Source: Leptospira inadai serovar Lyme str. 10
GTDB taxonomy: Bacteria; Spirochaetota; Leptospiria; Leptospirales; Leptospiraceae
DNA: 64,000 nucleotides
Direction: 5' to 3'
NCBI RefSeq assembly: GCF_000243675.2
Contig: NZ_AHMM02000024.1
Coordinates: forward strand, 62,001-126,000
In this document: positions 60,654-64,000 of the stretch, in pieces
Position numbering within the stretch: position 1 is the stretch's first letter
Layout of the letters: the number at the start of each line of letters is the position of its first letter
Made by a program: the position numbers and the translations under genes
The notes under the pieces: generated by a model
Told to the model about the DNA's origin: nothing
The model's input: only the letters and a program-made list of their open reading frames with translations
Database searches by the model: none

Positions 60654-62846
60654 ATGGATACTTCAGAATTATTTAAAACGACGCCGGATGCGATCATTAT
60701 AACGGACTTAACCGGAAAGGTTTCGGATTGGAATATGGCGGCGGAGGCGATATTCGATTATTCGCGAGATGAAGCGATAGGGAAATCGATAGCCGATCTT
60801 ATCTTTCCCGACGACAGACGGGAGGAGCATGAAAAAATTCAACGCGAGGCGTCGGCTTACGGTCACGTGGTGTACGAATCCGTTCGAAGGAAAAAGGACG
60901 GGTCGCTGGTTCATGTGAGTGCATCTACTAAAAGTATATTTGATAATAATAATAATATAATATGCTTTCTTTCTGCAAAGAAAGACGTAACTAGTTTGAA
61001 GGTTGCCCGGGACGCCAAATTAGTCGAGACAAAATATAGCCACTTTCTCGAATTGACGCCCGATTCCATCGTGATGGTAAACGTAACCGGCCGAATCGTT
61101 CATGTGAATGCTCAGGCTGAACGGACATTCGGCTACAAAGTAACGGAATTGATAGGCCAGCCCATCGAGATCCTTCTTCCGGAAAGGTTTCGGAAAGATC
61201 ATTTGAAGCATCGCGTCGGCTTCTTTGTCCAGCCCAGAAATCGGACGATGGGCGCAGGCCTGGAACTATACGGCCTTCGCAAGTCCGGAGAAGAATTCCC
61301 GGTTGAGATCAGCATTAGTCCGATAGAAACGGACGAGGGCATGATGGTAATGAGTGCCGTTCGCGATATCACGGACCGCAAAAAAGCGGAGCAAAAGTTT
61401 CGCGGTCTTCTCGAATCCGCTCCGGATGCGATGGTCATAGTCGGAAAGGACGGCAAGATAATCTTAGTTAATTCCCAAACCGAAAAAATATTCGGATACA
61501 AAAGGGAAGAACTTTTAGGAGAAGAGGTGGAAATTCTAGTTCCTGATCGTTTTCACGTAAATCATCGAATCTATCGGAACGGTTTTTTCAACTTCCCGAT
61601 TGCGAGATCTATGGGGGCCGAACAGGAACTGTTCGCGAGACGTAAAGATGGTACTGAATTTCCGGTCGAGATCAGTCTTAGCCCGCTTGAAACGGAGGAA
61701 GGAACCCTAGTAACGGGAGCTATTCGCGATATCACGGATAGAAAAAAGGCCGAGCAGAAATTTAAAGACCTATTGGAAAGCGCGCCGGACGCCATGGTAA
61801 TTGTGGATCGTACCGGAAGTATTATACTAGTTAATTCGCAAGCGTTAAAATTATTCGGCTGGGGAAGAGAGGAACTATTGGGGCAACAGATAGAAATATT
61901 AATCCCGACGAAATTCCGAGACGTGCATCCGCAGCATCGAACCGATTTTTTCGCAAATCCGAAAGTTAGGGCTATGGGAGCAAATCTGGAACTCCTGGGA
62001 ATCCGCAAAAACGGGACGGAATTTCCGGTCGAGATCAGTCTTAGTCCGCTTGAAACGGAGGATGGATTATTCGTTTCCAGTGCGATTCGGGATGTAACGG
62101 AGCGAAAACGATTCGAATTGAAACTTCAAGAGGCAAGTCGTCTGAAAAGCGAATTTCTCGCCAGCATGTCTCACGAGTTACGTACACCGTTAAACGCAAT
62201 CATCGGTTTTTCCGAATTCCTTTTGGATGAGAAGCCGGGAAAATTAAACGGCAAACAAAAGGAATATCTCGAAGATGTGCTGCAAAGTGGAAGGCATTTA
62301 TTGAATCTGATAAACGACGTCCTCGATTTGTCGAAGGTCGAAGCCGGTAAAATGGAACTTTTTCCGGAAACATTCTCGGTTGCAAACGCGATAGAAGACG
62401 CCATCGCGATCGTTTCTACTTTGGCTCACGAAAAGCAAATCGATATCAGCAAAGTTCTTTCGAAGGGAAATGACGATGTCACTCTCGATCACCAAAGATT
62501 TAAACAAATTCTATTCAATCTGCTCTCTAACGCGGTAAAGTTTACGCAAGAAAAGGGAAAGGTGGAAATTTATTCGTCCTTTAACAATCTCGATCGATTG
62601 GAAATTCAAGTCAGGGATACGGGAATAGGAATTAAAGAGGAGGATTTGGGTCGTTTGTTTAAGGAGTTCCAACAATTGGATTCCGGCACGAATCGTCAGT
62701 ACCAGGGTTCTGGGCTCGGATTAGCGCTGACAAAAAGATTTGTCGAGTTGCTCCAAGGATCCATAGCAATAAAGAGTGAACTTGGAAAAGGCTCCACATT
62801 TACGATTAACTTACCTAGAGTACTTGATAAGAGCCGGGCTCTATGA
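60654..62846 (+). CDS. Soluble sensor histidine kinase with four PAS domains
   Basis: 730 residues, no membrane segment. PAS 1 (about 5-115), PAS 2 (about 125-245), PAS 3 (about 248-368) and PAS 4 (about 370-492); PAS 2-4 are near copies (EFPVEIS, SAPDAMVIV, ITDRKKAEQKF). HisKA with SMSHELRTPLNAII (His507). HATPase: LFNLLSNAVKF, DTGIGI, GSGLGLALTKR. ATG 60654. Its stop overlaps the next response regulator gene by 4 nt, so they are a cognate pair. Confidence 0.93.
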   Translation: MDTSELFKTTPDAIIITDLTGKVSDWNMAAEAIFDYSRDEAIGKSIADLIFPDDRREEHEKIQREASAYGHVVYESVRRKKDGSLVHVSASTKSIFDNNNNIICFLSAKKDVTSLKVARDAKLVETKYSHFLELTPDSIVMVNVTGRIVHVNAQAERTFGYKVTELIGQPIEILLPERFRKDHLKHRVGFFVQPRNRTMGAGLELYGLRKSGEEFPVEISISPIETDEGMMVMSAVRDITDRKKAEQKFRGLLESAPDAMVIVGKDGKIILVNSQTEKIFGYKREELLGEEVEILVPDRFHVNHRIYRNGFFNFPIARSMGAEQELFARRKDGTEFPVEISLSPLETEEGTLVTGAIRDITDRKKAEQKFKDLLESAPDAMVIVDRTGSIILVNSQALKLFGWGREELLGQQIEILIPTKFRDVHPQHRTDFFANPKVRAMGANLELLGIRKNGTEFPVEISLSPLETEDGLFVSSAIRDVTERKRFELKLQEASRLKSEFLASMSHELRTPLNAIIGFSEFLLDEKPGKLNGKQKEYLEDVLQSGRHLLNLINDVLDLSKVEAGKMELFPETFSVANAIEDAIAIVSTLAHEKQIDISKVLSKGNDDVTLDHQRFKQILFNLLSNAVKFTQEKGKVEIYSSFNNLDRLEIQVRDTGIGIKEEDLGRLFKEFQQLDSGTNRQYQGSGLGLALTKRFVELLQGSIAIKSELGKGSTFTINLPRVLDKSRAL

Positions 62847-63223
62847 ACGTTAAAGTCCTGATTGTCGACGATAATCCGATCAACTTAAAACTTGCCTGTA
62901 ATGTATTAAAAGCTGCCGGCTTCGAGATCATAACCGCAGTCGATGCGGAAGGTACATTGCATAATTTAGAAAAAATTACGCCGGATATTATATTAATGGA
63001 TATCGAGTTACCCGGTATGGACGGGCTTACGCTTACGAAGTTGCTCAAAGAAAATAACAAAACTAAACATATCCCGGTCGTCGCTCTTACTTCGTACGCT
63101 ATGAAAGGGGATCAAGAGAAGGCGTTCAAGTCGGGCTGCGTAGGATATATTACTAAACCGATAGATACAAGAATCTTTCCGTCACAGGTGGCCGGATTTA
63201 TCGGAAGTTCTCGCTATGATTGA
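62843..63223 (+). CDS. Single-domain response regulator (CheY-like)
   Basis: 126 residues, receiver domain only. Acidic pair Asp9-Asp10, phospho-acceptor Asp53 (ILMDIELPGMDG), Thr in ALTSYAM and Lys in YITKPID. Translationally coupled to the PAS kinase by ATGA, so likely its direct phosphorylation target. No output domain; acts through protein contacts or phosphorelay. Confidence 0.93.
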   Translation: MNVKVLIVDDNPINLKLACNVLKAAGFEIITAVDAEGTLHNLEKITPDIILMDIELPGMDGLTLTKLLKENNKTKHIPVVALTSYAMKGDQEKAFKSGCVGYITKPIDTRIFPSQVAGFIGSSRYD

Positions 63224-63265
63224 CGATATATTTACTACATTAGCCTTGCGAGTCCAGATGATTTT

Positions 63266-63682
63266 ATGAATATTCTGATCGTTGAAGATGACCTGGTACA
63301 AATGAAGTTAGCTCATGTCGTACTTTCGTACGCGGGATATAACGTTTCGAAAGCCCACAGAGCCGAAGAAGCATGGGAGACGATACAAACGAACCGTCCC
63401 ACGATCATACTTTTAGATCTTTCGCTGCCTGGAATCGACGGTATCGCTTTAACTCGGAAAATTCGAAACGATCGGAGCGTTTGCGAGATTCCTATCATTG
63501 CGATTACATCCTACCCGGACCGGTACACTCGCTTTGAAGCGTTGAAAGCCGGTTGTTCGGCATATATGGTCAAGCCAATCGATACTAGATTTCTGCCCAA
63601 GGCGATCGAGAATACGAAGCGCGATTTTAAGATCATCTATGAAAAGAATCTAATAGACCCTCCTTTCGAAACGGAATTCTAG
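63266..63682 (+). CDS. Single-domain response regulator
   Basis: 138 residues. Acidic residues Glu7-Asp8-Asp9, Asp51 (ILLDLSLPGIDG), Thr in AITSYPDRY, Lys in MVKPID. Shares the PID(T)R.(F/L)P end with the previous regulator, so the two are probably tandem duplicates. 42 nt after the previous gene. A short C-terminal tail has no output motif. Confidence 0.92.
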   Translation: MNILIVEDDLVQMKLAHVVLSYAGYNVSKAHRAEEAWETIQTNRPTIILLDLSLPGIDGIALTRKIRNDRSVCEIPIIAITSYPDRYTRFEALKAGCSAYMVKPIDTRFLPKAIENTKRDFKIIYEKNLIDPPFETEF

Positions 63683-63684
63683 CC

Positions 63685-64000
63685 ATGAACGTACTTGAGG
63701 AACCGATTTCAATCCTGATCGTCGACGATCAACCGACGAACCTTAAGCTATTGAGAGTTCGTTTGCAAGTGGATGGCTACAAAGTGTACGAGGCGTCGGA
63801 CGGGATAAAGGGTTTATCCGTTTTGGAGAATCATAAAATCGAGGCTATAATATCCGATATTCTTATGCCTAATATGGACGGTTACGAATTTTGCGCGAAT
63901 ATAAGAAGGAATAAAAAATACGATTCCATCGCCTTCATTTTCTACACCGCAACTTACACCTCCGCAGGCGACGAAGAGTTCGCTTTAAAACTCGGAGCGG
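63685..64000 (+). CDS. Response regulator, N-terminal part (cut by window end)
   Basis: ATG 63685, 2 nt after the previous stop. The receiver begins ISILIVDDQPTNLKLLRV with the Asp pair, and contains IISDILMPNMDGYEF with the phospho-acceptor Asp. The frame is open to the window end after ~105 residues, so an output or kinase domain may follow. Third receiver gene in a row behind the PAS kinase. Confidence 0.9.
   Translation, partial: MNVLEEPISILIVDDQPTNLKLLRVRLQVDGYKVYEASDGIKGLSVLENHKIEAIISDILMPNMDGYEFCANIRRNKKYDSIAFIFYTATYTSAGDEEFALKLGA

Noticed and set aside
1..64000. tRNA, rRNA, tmRNA, CRISPR arrays and riboswitches
   Set aside because: No cloverleaf, rRNA-like block, regularly spaced direct repeats or recognised riboswitch core was seen by eye. 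A covariance-model scan would be the decisive test.

Overview
The window looks like a piece of a Leptospira (spirochete) chromosome. The grounds are the mix of families: a chemotaxis receptor, leptospira-type Cys-rich and exported small proteins, several soluble and 7TM hybrid-type sensor kinases, relaxed lipoboxes, and frequent TTG/GTG starts with GGAG-type ribosome sites. The species cannot be fixed from the sequence alone. No rRNA, tRNA or CRISPR array was seen. The window starts inside a chemotaxis receptor gene and ends inside a response regulator gene.

Layout. 0-6.7 kb: receptor C-terminus, an SGNH hydrolase whose signal peptide is in another frame, an isochorismatase-like remnant, a TetR regulator divergent from an ArnT-like glycosyltransferase with a Cys-rich partner, and a lytic transglycosylase. 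6.8-15 kb: a soluble kinase with a periplasmic-binding-protein-like sensor, then a four-gene minus-strand run (alanine racemase, acyltransferase, two uncharacterised helical proteins), a DUF2505-like protein and a thioredoxin-like protein. 15.2-18.3 kb: a polyamine operon, speD - SET/SpeD-like fusion - speE - pyrF. 18.4-24.8 kb: a YqaA-like protein and a six-gene lipid-modification operon with two CFA-type methyltransferases. 24.8-38.2 kb: TetR plus a CrtI-like oxidoreductase, a nucleotidyltransferase-like protein, epmB/kamA and efp, methionine salvage genes (mtnD, mtnB), an SDR, a 7TM sensor kinase, and a second CrtI-like oxidoreductase.

38.6-45.8 kb is an A+T-rich accessory region. It holds a tyrosine recombinase, three toxin-antitoxin pairs (Gp49/HigB-type with XRE, HicAB, RelE-like with XRE), an antitoxin remnant, a small lipoprotein and a degenerate sensor kinase. 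Two 115-nt structured repeats (95% identical) follow the first two TA pairs, and a partial third copy lies at 45.7 kb. This resembles an integron-like cassette array. All three TA pairs have the toxin first, a sigma70-like promoter overlapped by a palindrome, and a toxin start codon only 6-8 nt downstream of the -10, which suggests leaderless toxin mRNA. The antitoxins have normal ribosome sites.

46-60 kb: an SDR/AraC pair, a molybdate locus (modE, a beta-barrel protein, modA, modB, modC) with a clear ModE box, a DUF1304 protein, a GlxA-like regulator, an ECF sigma factor with a YCII-family protein and a frameshifted hydrolase, and an SbtA-like bicarbonate permease. 60.6-64 kb: a four-PAS histidine kinase followed by three single-domain response regulators.

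Links across the window: SpeD and SpeE produce methylthioadenosine, and MtnB and MtnD belong to the pathway that recycles it to methionine. EpmB-type aminomutase lies next to its probable substrate EF-P. The most unusual coding feature is the SET-domain/SpeD-like fusion, which keeps the Ser/His/Cys spacing of SAM decarboxylase but has changed residues around it.
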